From Halomonas sp. HL-48 (GTDB lineage Bacteria; Pseudomonadota; Gammaproteobacteria; Pseudomonadales; Halomonadaceae), in NCBI RefSeq assembly GCF_001314875.1, contig NZ_LJZS01000004.1:1-64000 (forward strand): a DNA stretch of 64,000 nucleotides, in the 5' to 3' direction. Below are positions 19,319 through 30,451 of this stretch, in pieces. Under the pieces are notes generated by a model. That model was given only the letters and a program-made list of their open reading frames with translations, ran no database searches and was not told the origin of the DNA. The translations under genes were made by a program, and so were the position numbers. Within the stretch, counting starts at the first letter, position 1, and the number at the start of each line of letters is the position of its first letter.

Positions 19319-20485
19319 ATGACCACGATGACGGCTACTTCGCTTCCCATTTATCTCGATTACGCCGCCACCACACCGGTGGATCAACGCGTGGCCGAGG
19401 TAATGCAGCGCTACCTGACCGTCGATCAGCTGTTTGCCAATCCCGCCTCGCGCAGCCATATGCTCGGCTGGCAGGCGGAACAGGCCGTGGAGCAGGCGCG
19501 CCGTCAGGTGGCCGACACCATCGGCGCCGACCCGCGCGAAATCGTCTGGACCAGCGGCGCCACCGAGGCCGACAACCTGGCCTTGATCGGCTACATGCGC
19601 GCCAATCGCGAACGCGGCATGCACCTGGTCACCTCGACCATCGAGCACAAGGCGATCGTCGATACCGCCCGGGCGCTGGAGCATGAAGGGTTCGAGGTCA
19701 GTTGGCTCGCCCCCGGCGCAGACGGCTGCATTCAGCCCGAGCAGCTGCGCAACGCCATGCGCGATGACACTGCGCTGGTCTCGCTGATGGCGGTCAACAA
19801 CGAACTGGGCAGCATCAACGACATCGCCGCCCTGGCCGCCGTGACCCATGAATTTGGCGCGGTCTTCCATTGCGACGCCGCCCAGGCCGTAGGCCGCATC
19901 GAGCTGTCGGTGGTCGCCCAGCAGGTGGATCTGATGTCGCTGTCGGGCCACAAGGCCTACGGCCCGAAAGGCGTGGGGGCGCTTTACGTTAAGCGTCACC
20001 CGGACATGCGCATCGAGCCGTTGATTCATGGCGGCGGCCACGAACGCGGCATGCGCTCGGGCACGCTGCCCACGCACCAGATCGCCGGCATGGGCGAAGC
20101 CTTCAACCTGATTCAGCAGCAGCATGTTGAGGATCAGGCACGCATTGCCCAGCTGCAGCAGCGCTTTCTCGCCGGGCTCGAGGGGCTCGACGGCGTTTAC
20201 GCCAACACCCCGCTCGGGCAGTCGGTACCCAACATATTGAACCTCGCCTTCGAAGGCGTGGACGGTGAATCATTACTGATGGGGCTGCGCGATGTCGCGG
20301 TCTCCACGGGGTCCGCCTGCAACTCGGCAAGCGTTGACCCGTCTTATGTATTACTGGGCATCGGCGTACCGCGCCGTCTTGCCCTCTCGTCGATTCGGTT
20401 TAGCTTCGGGCGCTTTACCACCGAGGCCGATATCGACCACGCGATCACGCTCATCCGCCACGCGGTGAGCGGGCTGCGCGCTTAG
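19319..20485 (+). CDS. iscS: Cysteine desulfurase IscS, lacking the C-terminal tail
   Basis: 388 residues. It removes sulfur from cysteine as a persulfide for Fe-S clusters, thiolated tRNA and other uses. Lys212 (LSGHKAYGPKG) binds PLP and Cys334 (STGSACNSASVDP) carries the persulfide. The protein ends at HAVSGLRA, where the E. coli enzyme continues for roughly 20 more residues; that tail is known to help dock IscU. No iscU gene follows; the next gene is iscA, 40 bases on. An alternative is an IscS that serves another scaffold or mainly tRNA thiolation. Confidence 0.93.
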   Translation: MTTMTATSLPIYLDYAATTPVDQRVAEVMQRYLTVDQLFANPASRSHMLGWQAEQAVEQARRQVADTIGADPREIVWTSGATEADNLALIGYMRANRERGMHLVTSTIEHKAIVDTARALEHEGFEVSWLAPGADGCIQPEQLRNAMRDDTALVSLMAVNNELGSINDIAALAAVTHEFGAVFHCDAAQAVGRIELSVVAQQVDLMSLSGHKAYGPKGVGALYVKRHPDMRIEPLIHGGGHERGMRSGTLPTHQIAGMGEAFNLIQQQHVEDQARIAQLQQRFLAGLEGLDGVYANTPLGQSVPNILNLAFEGVDGESLLMGLRDVAVSTGSACNSASVDPSYVLLGIGVPRRLALSSIRFSFGRFTTEADIDHAITLIRHAVSGLRA

Positions 20486-20525
20486 CAGCGCTAAGCGGCT
20501 GACCACTCAACAGGAGGACGCCTCT

Positions 20526-20852
20526 ATGGCCACACTCAACATTACGCCAGCTGCCGCCCAGCAGATCCAGCACGTGCTGGACGAACGCGGACAAGGCCTG
20601 GGCCTGCGCGTTTCCGTCAAGCCCAGCGGCTGCTCCGGCTATAGCTATGTACTGGATTTCGCCGACCAGGTGTCGGATGACGATGTCCACTTTGAAGCCA
20701 ACGGGGCGAGCGTTTATGTTGCGCCGGATGCGCTTGAAATGCTCGACGGCAGCGAAGTCGATTACGTCAACGAAGGGCTGAACCGCTTTTTCCGTTTCAA
20801 CAACCCGAACGTAAAAGACCAGTGCGGCTGCGGTGAAAGCTTTACCGTCTAG
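20526..20852 (+). CDS. iscA: A-type Fe-S carrier IscA
   Basis: 108 residues with a strong AGGAGG ribosome site. The three conserved cysteines are Cys36 (KPSGCSGYSY) and Cys100/Cys102 (NPNVKDQCGCGESF). The last block matches IscA better than ErpA, which usually has an Asn-Ala-Thr stretch there. The protein accepts clusters or iron and passes them to target proteins. No hscB, hscA or fdx gene follows, so the usual isc operon is cut down to regulator, desulfurase and carrier. Confidence 0.9.
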   Translation: MATLNITPAAAQQIQHVLDERGQGLGLRVSVKPSGCSGYSYVLDFADQVSDDDVHFEANGASVYVAPDALEMLDGSEVDYVNEGLNRFFRFNNPNVKDQCGCGESFTV

Positions 20853-20951
20853 CACACCGCCCTCTCATGGCGTGACGGTATTCATCCCCCGGCTTAAGCG
20901 CTATAATCGCGCCTCGCGACAGTCGAACCGGCTGCCGACACCCTTATTTGT

Positions 20952-20975
20952 GCCGCCCCGGCCCACCGGGGCGGC
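20952..20975 (+). promoter_or_regulatory. GC-rich hairpin in ndk leader
   Basis: GCCGCCCCGG pairs perfectly with CCGGGGCGGC around a four-base loop, 33 bases before the ndk ATG, followed by AGTATTTGTTT. A TATAAT -10 hexamer lies upstream at 20902-20907, with no good -35. The hairpin may act as an attenuator or as a boundary between iscA and ndk. Confidence 0.5.
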
Positions 20976-21007
20976 AGTATTTGTTTATCCTTCAAGGAGT
21001 CTGTGAC

Positions 21008-21433
21008 ATGGCAACTGAACGTACGCTGTCTATTATCAAGCCCGATGCCGTCGCCAAAAACGCCATTGGTGACATCATTGCCCGCTTTGAGCACGCCGGG
21101 CTACGCGTTGTCGCCGCCAAGATGCTGCACCTGTCCGAAGACAAGGCCGGTGGCTTCTACGCGGAACACAAAGAGCGTCCGTTCTTTAACGACCTGGTCG
21201 GTTTCATGACCTCAGGCCCGGTTGTCGTGCAGGTTCTGGAAGGCGAAAATGCCATCGCCAAAAACCGCGACCTGATGGGCGCGACCAATCCGAAAGAAGC
21301 CGCTGCGGGCACCATCCGCGCTGACTTTGCGGAAACAATCGACGCCAACGCTGTCCATGGCTCTGACTCTGCGGAAAGCGCCGAGCGTGAAATTAGCTAT
21401 TTCTTCGGTAATGACGAAATCTGCCCGCGCTAA
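21008..21433 (+). CDS. ndk: Nucleoside diphosphate kinase
   Basis: 141 residues starting at [10 protein letters not shown], with ribosome site AAGGAG. It equilibrates nucleoside di- and triphosphates through a phosphohistidine; the active His is in [28 protein letters not shown] and [12 protein letters not shown] complete the family pattern. It precedes rlmN, as in many gammaproteobacteria. Confidence 0.97.
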   Translation: MATERTLSIIKPDAVAKNAIGDIIARFEHAGLRVVAAKMLHLSEDKAGGFYAEHKERPFFNDLVGFMTSGPVVVQVLEGENAIAKNRDLMGATNPKEAAAGTIRADFAETIDANAVHGSDSAESAEREISYFFGNDEICPR

Positions 21434-21529
21434 GCTCGCCTCTCCAGGCAGCGCCGCCGTTTCAACGTCTGTTGCCGGCCATTTACGCGGGGGCAACCGC
21501 CCCCGCCACTTCCTAAAACGCTGACCGCC

Positions 21530-22708
21530 ATGACCACCACCGTAGCCCAACATACGCCTAGCTCTGCCCCTCAACACGCGCCCACTGCCCAGGCAACGCC
21601 CGAGCGTCAAAACCTGCTGGGCATGTCGCGTGAACAAATGGCGGCCTTTTTCGTCTCCATTGGCGAAAAGAAATTCCGTGCCGCCCAGGTGATGAAGTGG
21701 ATTCACATCGAAGGGTGCGACGACTTCTCGGTGATGACCAACCTGTCCAAGCCGCTGCGGGAAAAGCTCGCTCAGGTGGCGGAGATTCGTGGTCCCGGGG
21801 TGGTCTACGAAGGCACGTCAAGCGATGGCACGCGCAAGTGGGTGCTGGAAGTGGAAGATGGCAGCTACGTCGAAACCGTGCTGATCCCCGCAGAAAACGG
21901 CAAGCGGCGCACGCTGTGTGTCTCTTCCCAGGTGGGTTGCTCGCTGGATTGCAGCTTCTGCTCCACCGGCAAGCAGGGTTTCCAGCGTAACCTCACCGCC
22001 GCCGAGATCATCGGCCAGGTGTGGGTGGCCCAGCGTAGCGTGGGGCCGCGTCGGGACACCGCCAATCGGCCAGTGACCAACGTGGTGATGATGGGCATGG
22101 GCGAGCCGTTGCTCAACTATGACAACGTCGTTCCCGCCATGAAACTGATGCTCGACGACGACGGCTACGGCCTGTCGAAGCGTCGGGTGACGCTGTCCAC
22201 CTCCGGCGTCGTGCCCATGCTGGACAAGCTTGGCGACGAGCTCGACGTAAGCCTGGCGGTGTCGCTGCACGCCGCCAACGACGAGCTGCGCAACGAACTC
22301 GTGCCGCTCAACCGCAAGTACAATATTCGTGCGCTGATGGACGCCTGCCACCGGTACCTGGCCAAGTGCCCGGAAAACCGTCTGGTGACCATCGAATATA
22401 CCTTGATCAAGGACGTCAATGATCAGCAGGAGCACGCCGAACAGCTCGCAGCGCTGCTTGACGAACTGCCCTGTAAGATCAATCTGATTCCGTTTAACCC
22501 GTTTCCCAATTCGGGGTATGAGACACCGTCGCGCAACCAGACCATGCGTTTTCAACAGTGGTTGCACGACTTGGGCTACACTGCACCCATTCGTTCTACC
22601 CGTGGCGATGACATTGATGCCGCCTGCGGACAGCTTGTCGGCCGGGTGAAGGATCGCACCAAGCGAAGCGCACGTTATATTCAGTCGATTCAGTTAGATG
22701 CCGACTAA
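21530..22708 (+). CDS. rlmN: Dual-specificity 23S rRNA/tRNA adenine-C2 methyltransferase RlmN
   Basis: 392 residues. Radical-SAM enzyme that methylates C2 of A2503 in 23S rRNA and A37 in some tRNAs. The cluster cysteines are Cys137, Cys141 and Cys144 ([16 protein letters not shown]). The catalytic pair corresponding to E. coli Cys118/Cys355 is Cys130 (TLCVSS) and Cys366 (DAACGQL). The first ~28 residues are Thr/Ala/Pro-rich and extra to the fold; a later start at [10 protein letters not shown] (residue 32) is possible. It is followed by pilF, a conserved neighbour. Confidence 0.95.
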   Translation: MTTTVAQHTPSSAPQHAPTAQATPERQNLLGMSREQMAAFFVSIGEKKFRAAQVMKWIHIEGCDDFSVMTNLSKPLREKLAQVAEIRGPGVVYEGTSSDGTRKWVLEVEDGSYVETVLIPAENGKRRTLCVSSQVGCSLDCSFCSTGKQGFQRNLTAAEIIGQVWVAQRSVGPRRDTANRPVTNVVMMGMGEPLLNYDNVVPAMKLMLDDDGYGLSKRRVTLSTSGVVPMLDKLGDELDVSLAVSLHAANDELRNELVPLNRKYNIRALMDACHRYLAKCPENRLVTIEYTLIKDVNDQQEHAEQLAALLDELPCKINLIPFNPFPNSGYETPSRNQTMRFQQWLHDLGYTAPIRSTRGDDIDAACGQLVGRVKDRTKRSARYIQSIQLDAD

Positions 22709-22802
22709 TGGGTCGCCACCTTGACTTCCGGCGAACACGGCGCTTTGATGGACACGGTTTAGTTTAGCGATCCATCTTTTACGTTACCTTGCGAGGATTT
22801 AC

Positions 22803-23540
22803 ATGATGTGTCACCGCAGGCTTTATCACCCATCTCGGGTGCCTTTGCTCGCCGCGCTGGTCGGCAGCATATGGCTAGCCGGCTGTGCCTCCACGTCCAA
22901 TGTATCTCCCTCGTCGTCAACGCCCGAGGCCGCCTCCGCCTATACACAGCTCGGCGTTGCCTATCTGGAACGCGACAACCTGCCCCGGGCGCTCAACGCC
23001 CTGGACCGGGCACTAGAGATCGCCCCCGACAACGCCGAAGCCCTGCAGGCCATCGCCCTGGTCTACCAGCGTCAGGGCGAAAGCGACTTGGCCGACCAGC
23101 ACTTCCGGCGTGCCATTGATACGGCGCCTGACTTTACCCGCGCGCGTAACAACTACGCCGCATTTCTTTACCAGGAAGACCGTGTGGAAGCCGCCTGCGA
23201 CCAGCTCGAGAGCGCTTCCCAGGACGCCCAGTACGATAACCGCACCCAACTGTTTGCCAACCTGGGGCAGTGCTACATGTCCCTGGGCGAGACCGACCTG
23301 GCACGCGAGCGCTTTAAGCGTGCACAACGAATCGATCCGCGCAATCCGCGCGGCTATTTTATGTTAGCTGAACTCGAATATTCACAGGGCAATTACGCCG
23401 AGGCATGGTCACCGCTGCAAACGTATCTGCAGCTTGCCGGGCCGAGCCAAGACGCGCTTTCACTGGCCGTTGACATTGCTAAGGCCCGCGGCGACCACGC
23501 CGCTGCGGCCGAGTACCAACGTCAACTTGGTAGCAACTGA
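22803..23540 (+). CDS. pilW: Type IV pilus biogenesis/stability TPR lipoprotein PilW/PilF
   Basis: 245 residues with an N-terminal signal ending in the lipobox WLAGC (Cys near 28) and about five or six tetratricopeptide repeats (for example AYTQLGVAYLERDNLPRAL, EALQAIALVYQRQGESDLA). PilF/PilW is the outer-membrane pilotin for the PilQ secretin. Its position between rlmN and rodZ is the standard one. Two adjacent Met codons begin the gene after a GAGGATT ribosome site. Confidence 0.9.
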   Translation: MMCHRRLYHPSRVPLLAALVGSIWLAGCASTSNVSPSSSTPEAASAYTQLGVAYLERDNLPRALNALDRALEIAPDNAEALQAIALVYQRQGESDLADQHFRRAIDTAPDFTRARNNYAAFLYQEDRVEAACDQLESASQDAQYDNRTQLFANLGQCYMSLGETDLARERFKRAQRIDPRNPRGYFMLAELEYSQGNYAEAWSPLQTYLQLAGPSQDALSLAVDIAKARGDHAAAAEYQRQLGSN

Positions 23541-23587
23541 GCGATGGACGCCCTGATCACCGATTATTTAATGAAGGATGCTCAGCC

Positions 23588-24652
23588 ATGAGCGAGACAC
23601 CGTCACAAGCTAGCGACACCCCAAGCGTCAATGACTCTCCAGGCGAGCTGCTGGCGCGCCGCCGTGAACAACTTGGCATTGCACTGAACGACGCCGCCCG
23701 CGCACTCAATCTGCGCCCTGCGGTGGTGGACGGCCTGGAGCGGGATGATTACAGTGAAATCCCGGTGGCCACCTATCGCCGCGGCTACCTGCGCGCCTAT
23801 GCCAAGTATTTAACCATTGACGAACGGCTTATCCTGGATGCCTACCGGGACCGCTTTGGCGAAGCCGACGCGGAACGCAAGGTGACCCCCGTCGCGGTCA
23901 CCAAGCCACCCTCTCGTCTGGGCGCCTGGTTGTTCAAGCTGGTCACGCTGCTGATCATCGTCGCGCTGATTGCCGTCACGGTAATGTGGTGGCAAAGCCG
24001 CGGCGGCAGCGAACCGCCCAATCTTGATTCGTCCTCATCAATGGAGGCGCCTGCCGAGCAGGATGCCGCCGGTGAGGACGAGCTGTCCAATGAGTCCGCC
24101 CAGGACGAGCCGACGGGCATATCCAATAGTGATAGCGCTGACAACAGCGATTCAGCGCTGGACGATATGGACGGTGCCGACGACGTCGGCTCAGCGGACA
24201 CGGATGATACCGCCGGCGACACCGCTTCCGACGACGAAACCACCGCCGATGCAGCGCCTTCCAGCACGCCGGAGTCGGCCCCGCTGATCGACGAAGACAG
24301 CGCCGCTCAGTCGGCCAACCTGGCGGCCAACGACGACGAAGATGACGCGGACAGCAGCGACGCGACCGAAGACACTGCCGAGGAAGCGTCGAACAGCAAC
24401 GACAGCAACCCCAACGAGTTGGCACTCACCTTTAACGAGCAGTCGTGGACTGAAATTATCGATGCTGACAATCAGCGTGTGCTGGTAGGGCTTCAAGAAC
24501 CCGGCACGTCCACCAATGTCGAAGGTCAGCCACCGTTTCGGCTCACCGTGGGCAACGTCTCCGGCGTCGAGCTTCGCTATCAGGGCGAAGACGTCGACCT
24601 GACGTCCCGCGCGGGCGCCAACAACGTGGCTCGATTCACTCTGGGAGAGTAA
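23588..24652 (+). CDS. rodZ: RodZ-like cytoskeletal protein with acidic linker
   Basis: 354 residues. A cytoplasmic helix-turn-helix domain ([20 protein letters not shown]) is followed by a membrane helix at about 116-137. Then comes a very acidic, Asp/Ser/Thr/Ala-rich stretch of about 140 residues, and a C-terminal DUF4115 domain ([20 protein letters not shown] to the end). RodZ links MreB filaments to the wall-synthesis machinery. The linker is low complexity and far longer than the folded parts need, which fits a salt-adapted periplasm. It overlaps no neighbour and leaves seven bases before ispG. Confidence 0.9.
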   Translation: MSETPSQASDTPSVNDSPGELLARRREQLGIALNDAARALNLRPAVVDGLERDDYSEIPVATYRRGYLRAYAKYLTIDERLILDAYRDRFGEADAERKVTPVAVTKPPSRLGAWLFKLVTLLIIVALIAVTVMWWQSRGGSEPPNLDSSSSMEAPAEQDAAGEDELSNESAQDEPTGISNSDSADNSDSALDDMDGADDVGSADTDDTAGDTASDDETTADAAPSSTPESAPLIDEDSAAQSANLAANDDEDDADSSDATEDTAEEASNSNDSNPNELALTFNEQSWTEIIDADNQRVLVGLQEPGTSTNVEGQPPFRLTVGNVSGVELRYQGEDVDLTSRAGANNVARFTLGE

Positions 24653-24659
24653 CCGACTT

Positions 24660-25775
24660 ATGCACGCTCAATCGCCCATCAAGCGCAGAGCTTCGCGCCA
24701 GATCCATGTGGGTAACGTCCCGGTCGGGGGCGATGCCCCCATTGCCGTACAGAGCATGACCAACACGGACACCCTGGACGTGGCCGCCACCGTGGCGCAG
24801 ATTCAGCAGTTGGAAAAAGCGGGGGCTGACATCGTGCGCGTATCGGTCCCCGATATGGACGCCGCGGAAGCGTTTGGCAAGATCAAGCGTCTGTCGAACG
24901 TCCCGCTGGTCGCCGACATCCACTTCGACTACAAGATCGCCCTGCGCGTCGCCGAACTGGGCGTCGACTGTCTGCGCATCAATCCCGGCAATATCGGCCG
25001 TGAAGATCGCGTCAAGGCGGTAGTCAACGCCGCCCGCGAGCACGGTATTCCTATCCGTATCGGCGTCAACGCCGGCTCGCTCGAGAAAGACCTGCAGAAG
25101 AAGTACGGCGAGCCCACACCGGCAGCGCTGGTCGAGTCGGCGATGCGCCATATCGACTACCTGGAACGCCTGGACTTCCCCGACTTCAAGGTCAGCGTAA
25201 AAGCCTCGGACGTGTTCATGGCGGTCGCCGCCTACCGCGACCTGGCCACGCGCATCGAACAGCCGCTACACCTGGGGATTACCGAAGCCGGCGGCCTGCG
25301 TTCGGGCACGGTCAAATCCTCCATCGGCCTTGGCATGCTGCTGATGGACGGTATCGGCGACACCATCCGCGTGTCGCTGGCCGCCGACCCGGTGGAAGAA
25401 ATCAAGGTCGGCTACGACATGCTCAAGAGCCTCAAGCTACGTGCCAAAGGCATCAACTTCATTGCCTGCCCGAGCTGCTCACGGCAGAATTTCGACGTCA
25501 TCGATACCATGAACCAGCTCGAAGAGCGGCTGGAAGACGTCATGACCCCGCTAAACGTCTCGGTGATCGGCTGCGTGGTGAACGGCCCCGGCGAAGCCAA
25601 GGAAACCGATATCGGCCTGACCGGCGGCAGCCCGGCCAACCTGGTGTATATCGATGGCAAACCGGCCAGCAAACTGCGTAACGACCACCTCGTCGATGAC
25701 TTGGAGCGGCTGATCCGCGACAAAGTACGCGAAAAGCAGCAGCAGGAAGACAACACGATCGCCCGCAGCGTCTAA
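24660..25775 (+). CDS. ispG: 4-hydroxy-3-methylbut-2-en-1-yl diphosphate synthase
   Basis: 371 residues. It carries out the penultimate step of the MEP isoprenoid pathway with a [4Fe-4S] cluster. Ligands Cys270, Cys273, Cys305 and Glu312 ([10 protein letters not shown] and [11 protein letters not shown]) have the same numbers as in E. coli. The N-terminal TIM barrel begins at [16 protein letters not shown]. It lies between rodZ and hisS in the conserved rlmN-to-der block. Confidence 0.97.
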   Translation: MHAQSPIKRRASRQIHVGNVPVGGDAPIAVQSMTNTDTLDVAATVAQIQQLEKAGADIVRVSVPDMDAAEAFGKIKRLSNVPLVADIHFDYKIALRVAELGVDCLRINPGNIGREDRVKAVVNAAREHGIPIRIGVNAGSLEKDLQKKYGEPTPAALVESAMRHIDYLERLDFPDFKVSVKASDVFMAVAAYRDLATRIEQPLHLGITEAGGLRSGTVKSSIGLGMLLMDGIGDTIRVSLAADPVEEIKVGYDMLKSLKLRAKGINFIACPSCSRQNFDVIDTMNQLEERLEDVMTPLNVSVIGCVVNGPGEAKETDIGLTGGSPANLVYIDGKPASKLRNDHLVDDLERLIRDKVREKQQQEDNTIARSV

Positions 25776-25810
25776 TCGCGTTGCGCGACCGCCGACCCAG
25801 GGAGTTTGCC

Positions 25811-27112
25811 TTGAGCAAGTCTGACGTTAAAAAGATTCAAGCCATTCGAGGCATGAACGATCTACTGCCCAGCGACAGCCCACGCTGGCAATTTTTTGAA
25901 GGCAAGGTACGCCAGTTGATGCAGCGCTACGGCTTTGCGGAAATCCGCATGCCGATCGTCGAACAGACCGCGCTGTTTGCGCGCTCGATTGGCGAAGTGA
26001 CCGACATCGTCGAAAAAGAGATGTACACCTTCGAGGACCGCAACGGCGACAGCCTGACCCTGCGTCCGGAAGGCACCGCCAGCTGCGTGCGCGCCGCCAT
26101 GGAGCATGGTCTGCTGTACAACCAGACCCAGCGATTGTGGTATCAGGGGCCGATGTTTCGCCATGAGCGCCCGCAAAAAGGCCGCTATCGCCAGTTTCAT
26201 CAGGTGGGCGTCGAGGCGTATGGCTTCGAGGGTCCCGACATCGACGCCGAGGTGATTCTGCTTTCCGCCCGGCTGTGGCGGGAACTGGGCCTGATGGAGC
26301 ATGTCACGCTCGAAATCAACTCGCTGGGTTCCAGCGAGGCTCGCGCCGCCTACCGCGACAAGCTGGTCGCCTACTTCGAACAGCATCGCGACGTGCTCGA
26401 CGAAGACTCCCTGCGGCGACTGACCAGTAATCCGCTGCGCATTCTCGACTCCAAGAACCCGGCCATGGCCGAGATGCTGGACGCAGCGCCACGCCTGATG
26501 GATAACCTGGACGACACCTCGCGGGTCCATTTCGAGCAGCTCAAAGCGCTGCTCGACGCGGCCAACATTCCCTTCGTGGTCAATCCGCGTCTGGTACGCG
26601 GGCTGGATTACTATTCGCGCACGGTCTTCGAGTGGACGACCACCGCGCTTGGCAGCCAGGGCACGGTATGCGCCGGCGGACGTTACGACGGCCTGGTCGA
26701 GCAGTTGGGGGGCAAACCCACCCCAGCGGTCGGCTTTGCCATGGGGATCGAGCGGCTGATCCTGCTGCTCGAGACCCTCGAGCTCGTCCCGGAGGAAGCC
26801 CTGGGCGGCAGCGATGTCTACCTGCTCGCCATGGACGACGGCGCGACCACTGCGGCCATGACCCTGGCCGAGCAGCTGCGCAGTGAGCTTCCCTGGCTGC
26901 GCCTGCAGCTGCACTGCGGCGGCGGCAGTTTTAAAAGCCGCATGAAAAAGGCCGACAAAAGCGGAGCCGCCTTCGCCCTGCTACTGGGCGAGGACGAAGT
27001 CGCCGAGCAGGCCGTCACGCTCAAGGCGCTACGCGACGACCAGGCGCAGCAGCGCGTCCCACAGATGGCGCTGGCCGATACGCTCAGTAAACAGCTAGCG
27101 CACACACCTTAA
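25811..27112 (+). CDS. hisS: Histidyl-tRNA synthetase
   Basis: 433 residues from a TTG codon at 25811, chosen because GGGAG lies seven bases upstream and the protein then begins (M)[16 protein letters not shown], like other HisRS. The ATG at 25781 has no ribosome site and adds family-unlike residues. Class II motifs are visible: motif 2 [16 protein letters not shown], the histidine-specific [13 protein letters not shown], and motif 3 [11 protein letters not shown]-terminal anticodon-binding domain follows. Confidence 0.96.
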   Translation: MSKSDVKKIQAIRGMNDLLPSDSPRWQFFEGKVRQLMQRYGFAEIRMPIVEQTALFARSIGEVTDIVEKEMYTFEDRNGDSLTLRPEGTASCVRAAMEHGLLYNQTQRLWYQGPMFRHERPQKGRYRQFHQVGVEAYGFEGPDIDAEVILLSARLWRELGLMEHVTLEINSLGSSEARAAYRDKLVAYFEQHRDVLDEDSLRRLTSNPLRILDSKNPAMAEMLDAAPRLMDNLDDTSRVHFEQLKALLDAANIPFVVNPRLVRGLDYYSRTVFEWTTTALGSQGTVCAGGRYDGLVEQLGGKPTPAVGFAMGIERLILLLETLELVPEEALGGSDVYLLAMDDGATTAAMTLAEQLRSELPWLRLQLHCGGGSFKSRMKKADKSGAAFALLLGEDEVAEQAVTLKALRDDQAQQRVPQMALADTLSKQLAHTP

Positions 27113-27193
27113 ACGGCTGGCGGGGCTACCTGCCGCCCAATCCCTTATAACCGTGGCCCGAAGCGGCGGTTATTGTTGAATAGGAGGCCGCCC

Positions 27194-27850
27194 GTGGCGG
27201 ATAGAAGCGAAGACGAACAGCTGGACGTGATCAAGCGTTGGTGGAAGGAAAACGGCATGTCACTGATAGCTGGCGCTGCGCTGGCGGCAGCTGGCGTGTT
27301 CGGCTGGAACGCCTGGCAGGACTACCAGGCTGACAAATCCCAGGCCGCATCGGTGCGTTATCAGGAGCTGGTCAGCATGGTGACGGGGGACGAGCTCGAA
27401 GGCGACCAGCTCAGCGACGCCCGCGAGATGGTCGACGAGATTGTCACCGAGCACGACGACAGCCTTTATGCCGAACTGGCCTTGCTGCTTGATGCACGCC
27501 TCGCCGTCCAGCAGGACGACCTGGAAAGCGCCACCGAATCGCTGACCCAGGTGGCGGAATCGTCATCGCGACGCTATGTGCAAAGCCTGGCGTGGCTGCG
27601 TCTAGCGCGCATCGCCGTTGCCAACGACGACCCCGAGCGCGCACTCGAATTACTCGACGAACCGATTACCGAGGCCCTGGCCGCACAGCAGGCTAACGTC
27701 CGGGGCGATGCACACAGGGCGCTGGGCGACAACGATGCCGCTCGCGACGCCTGGCAAAATGCTCTTGAACTGGCTCAACAGCAAGACCAGCCGCTCTACG
27801 GCGTGCAGTTCAAGCTAGACGATCTCGGCGCCAAGGAGACAGCGCAATGA
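27194..27850 (+). CDS. yfgM: YfgM-like tetratricopeptide membrane protein
   Basis: 218 residues from a GTG at 27194, eight bases after AGGAGG; the upstream ATG at 27173 lies before that ribosome site. There is a short cytoplasmic N-terminus, one membrane helix (SLIAGAALAAAGVFGWNAW, about 24-42), and a periplasmic TPR region. YfgM works with PpiD beside the Sec translocon in periplasmic chaperoning. Its stop overlaps the bamB start (ATGA-type), and the hisS-yfgM-bamB-der order is conserved. Confidence 0.9.
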   Translation: MADRSEDEQLDVIKRWWKENGMSLIAGAALAAAGVFGWNAWQDYQADKSQAASVRYQELVSMVTGDELEGDQLSDAREMVDEIVTEHDDSLYAELALLLDARLAVQQDDLESATESLTQVAESSSRRYVQSLAWLRLARIAVANDDPERALELLDEPITEALAAQQANVRGDAHRALGDNDAARDAWQNALELAQQQDQPLYGVQFKLDDLGAKETAQ

Positions 27851-29013
27851 AACCGATGCTACCCACCCCGATGATGCGCGCCGCCCTGGGGGCTGCCGCC
27901 CTTGCCCTGCTGGCTGGCTGCGCGAGCAAGAGCGATTCAGCCAACACGCCCAAGGAGCTCACCAGCTTCGAGGAAAGCTCGACCCTGGAAAGCCTCTGGC
28001 AGCACGACGTGGGCGACGGCCTTGGCCGTGCCCGCTACCCTATTGCTCCGGCCCGCGAAGGCGATAACCTCTTTGCCGCCGACGCCAACGGCGTGGTGAT
28101 GTCTTTCGCCGCCGACGACGGCGAGGAACGCTGGGAAGTCGACCTCGATACGCCGATTTCCAGCGCCTTGACCGCCGTCGCCGGGCAGGTCTACCTGGGC
28201 ACCCGCGACGGCGAAGTCATCGCCCTGGACCAGCGTGACGGCAGCGTCAACTGGCGTTCGCGGGTCTCCAGCGAAGTACTGGCAGCGCCGCAGGCCAACC
28301 CAGAACTGCTGGTTGTGCAAAGCATCGACGGTCAAGTGACCGCTCTGGACCGCCAAAGCGGTGACGAGCGCTGGGTGTATACCAGCTCGCAGCCCTCTTT
28401 GACCCTGCGCGGCACCGGCACGCCGCTGGTGATCGAGCCGGTCAGCTTTGTCGGCCTCGCCAACGGTCGCTTAGCCACGATTGACAACCGCAACGGTCAG
28501 CCGCTGTGGGACATGCAGATTGCAACGCCACAGGGCCGCAGCGAAGTCGAGCGCCTGGTCGACCTCACCGGTCAGCCCGTGCTCAGCCAGGACGGACGCC
28601 TGTTCGTGACCAGCTATAACGGTCAACTGGTTGCCCTTGAGGCAACGCGCGGCAACGTCATCTGGGAACGCGAGCTGTCCAGCCGTCACGCCCCGGTACT
28701 GGTCGGCGACTTGCTGTTCGTGGTCACCGATGACAGCCAGGTGGTAGGCATCGACTCCAACAACGGCCAGGAAGTATGGCGTAACGACGCGCTGGAAGAC
28801 CGTCGACTCACCGCCCCGGCGTTTGCCGACGGCCACCTGGTGGTTGGCGACTATGCAGGCTATGTGCACCTCATCGATGCCCGCGAAGGCGAGCTTGTAG
28901 GCCGCACCGAGGTCGATGGTTCGGGCATTAGCGTTCCGGCCGTCACCGACGGCGACGTAATTCACGTGCTGGCCAATGACGGACACCTGGAAACGTTGGA
29001 AATCTCTCCATGA
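27847..29013 (+). CDS. bamB: Outer-membrane assembly lipoprotein BamB
   Basis: 388 residues. Signal peptide with lipobox LLAGC (Cys near 25), then an eight-bladed beta-propeller of PQQ-like repeats ([64 protein letters not shown]). It binds BamA and helps insert outer-membrane proteins. It starts over the yfgM stop and ends over the der start. Confidence 0.95.
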   Translation: MKPMLPTPMMRAALGAAALALLAGCASKSDSANTPKELTSFEESSTLESLWQHDVGDGLGRARYPIAPAREGDNLFAADANGVVMSFAADDGEERWEVDLDTPISSALTAVAGQVYLGTRDGEVIALDQRDGSVNWRSRVSSEVLAAPQANPELLVVQSIDGQVTALDRQSGDERWVYTSSQPSLTLRGTGTPLVIEPVSFVGLANGRLATIDNRNGQPLWDMQIATPQGRSEVERLVDLTGQPVLSQDGRLFVTSYNGQLVALEATRGNVIWERELSSRHAPVLVGDLLFVVTDDSQVVGIDSNNGQEVWRNDALEDRRLTAPAFADGHLVVGDYAGYVHLIDAREGELVGRTEVDGSGISVPAVTDGDVIHVLANDGHLETLEISP

Positions 29014-30413
29014 ACCCCGTCATTGCGCTAGTGGGCCGCCCCAATGTGGGCAAGTCGACGCTGTTTAACCGCCTTACCCGCTCGCGGGACGCGCTGGTGG
29101 CCGATTTCCCCGGTCTGACCCGCGACCGTAAGTACGGCAACGGCATGCTGGGCAATAAAGCCTATACGGTAATCGACACGGGCGGCATCAGCGGCGACGA
29201 GGAAGGCATCGACGCGGCCATGGCGGAACAGTCGCTGGCCGCCATTGACGAAGCGGATATCGTGCTGTTCATGGTCGACGCGCGGGCCGGATTGAACGTG
29301 GCCGACGAAGCCATTGCCAACCACCTGCGGGTCAACCAGAAGAAAACCTGGCTGGTGGTCAACAAGACCGACGGCCTGGAAGAACACTCGGCGATGGGTG
29401 ACTTCTGGTCGCTGGGCCTCGGCGACCCATGGGCGATTGCCGCGGCGCATGGGCGCAACGTGTCCACCCTGATGGATACCGTGCTCGAGCCGTTTCCCGA
29501 GCGCGACCCCGACATCCCCGCCGACACCGGCACCAAGGGGATTCGCATCGGCGTCATCGGGCGCCCCAACGTGGGCAAATCGACGCTGGTCAACCGCCTG
29601 CTGGGCGAAGAACGCGTGGTGGTCTTCGATGAAGCCGGGACCACCCGAGACGCCATCGAGATTCCCTTCGAGCGGCGCGGCAAGCCCTATGTACTGATCG
29701 ATACCGCAGGCGTTAGGCGGCGCAAGAACGTCAGCGAAATCGCCGAGAAATTCTCGATCATCAAGACCCTCGACGCGATCAAGGAATGCCACGTCGCGAT
29801 CATGGTGCTTGATGCGCGCAGCGGGCTGGTCGAGCAGGACCTGCACCTGCTCGACTACGTGCTCACTACCGGTCGCGCGCTGGTGCTGGCGGTGAACAAG
29901 TGGGACGGCTTGGAAAACGACGCCAAGGACAAGATGCGCAACGAAATCAAGCGCCGCCTGGGGTTTGCCGACTACGCCGAGATGCACTTTATCTCGGCAC
30001 TGCATGGCACCGCGGTGGGCGATCTCTATCCGTCCATCCAGCGTGCCTTCGATGCCGCCAACGCCCACTGGTCGACCAACCGTCTGACCACGCTGCTGCA
30101 AGATGCCGTCAGCCAGCATCCGCCGCCGATGATCCATGGGCGACGCATCAAGCTGCGCATGGCCCACCAGGGCGGCAGCAACCCACCGATCATCGTCGTG
30201 CATGGCAACCAGACGGCCTCCCTGCCCGAGGCCTACCGTCGCTACCTGACCAACACCTTCCGCAAGGTGTTGAAAGTGCGCGGCACGCCAATGCGCTTCG
30301 AGTTTCGCTCCGGCGACAACCCCTTTGATCACATGGCCGGCGCCAGCGACAAGGAGAAAGCCAAAAAGCGCGAGCTCAACCGCACCAAAGAGGCACGCAA
30401 AAGCCGCCGTTGA
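29010..30413 (+). CDS. der: Ribosome-associated GTPase Der (EngA)
   Basis: 467 residues. Two tandem GTPase domains: G1 motifs [10 protein letters not shown] near residue 8 and again near 186, G3 DTGGI and DTAGV, G4 NKTDG and NKWDG. A KH-like C-terminal domain ends in a lysine-rich tail. It is required for 50S subunit maturation. Its ATG overlaps the bamB stop. Confidence 0.97.
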   Translation: MNPVIALVGRPNVGKSTLFNRLTRSRDALVADFPGLTRDRKYGNGMLGNKAYTVIDTGGISGDEEGIDAAMAEQSLAAIDEADIVLFMVDARAGLNVADEAIANHLRVNQKKTWLVVNKTDGLEEHSAMGDFWSLGLGDPWAIAAAHGRNVSTLMDTVLEPFPERDPDIPADTGTKGIRIGVIGRPNVGKSTLVNRLLGEERVVVFDEAGTTRDAIEIPFERRGKPYVLIDTAGVRRRKNVSEIAEKFSIIKTLDAIKECHVAIMVLDARSGLVEQDLHLLDYVLTTGRALVLAVNKWDGLENDAKDKMRNEIKRRLGFADYAEMHFISALHGTAVGDLYPSIQRAFDAANAHWSTNRLTTLLQDAVSQHPPPMIHGRRIKLRMAHQGGSNPPIIVVHGNQTASLPEAYRRYLTNTFRKVLKVRGTPMRFEFRSGDNPFDHMAGASDKEKAKKRELNRTKEARKSRR

Positions 30414-30451
30414 GCGTGTCCCTGCTCGTCGAAAAACCGTTCACGGTATAG

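Noticed and set aside
25862-26914. Open frame of 350 residues opposite hisS
   Set aside because: hisS carries all class II synthetase motifs on the other strand; the opposite frame has none.
29028-30332. Long open frame on the minus strand opposite der
   Set aside because: It mirrors der in a high-GC region and its protein has no family-like pattern; der is certain.
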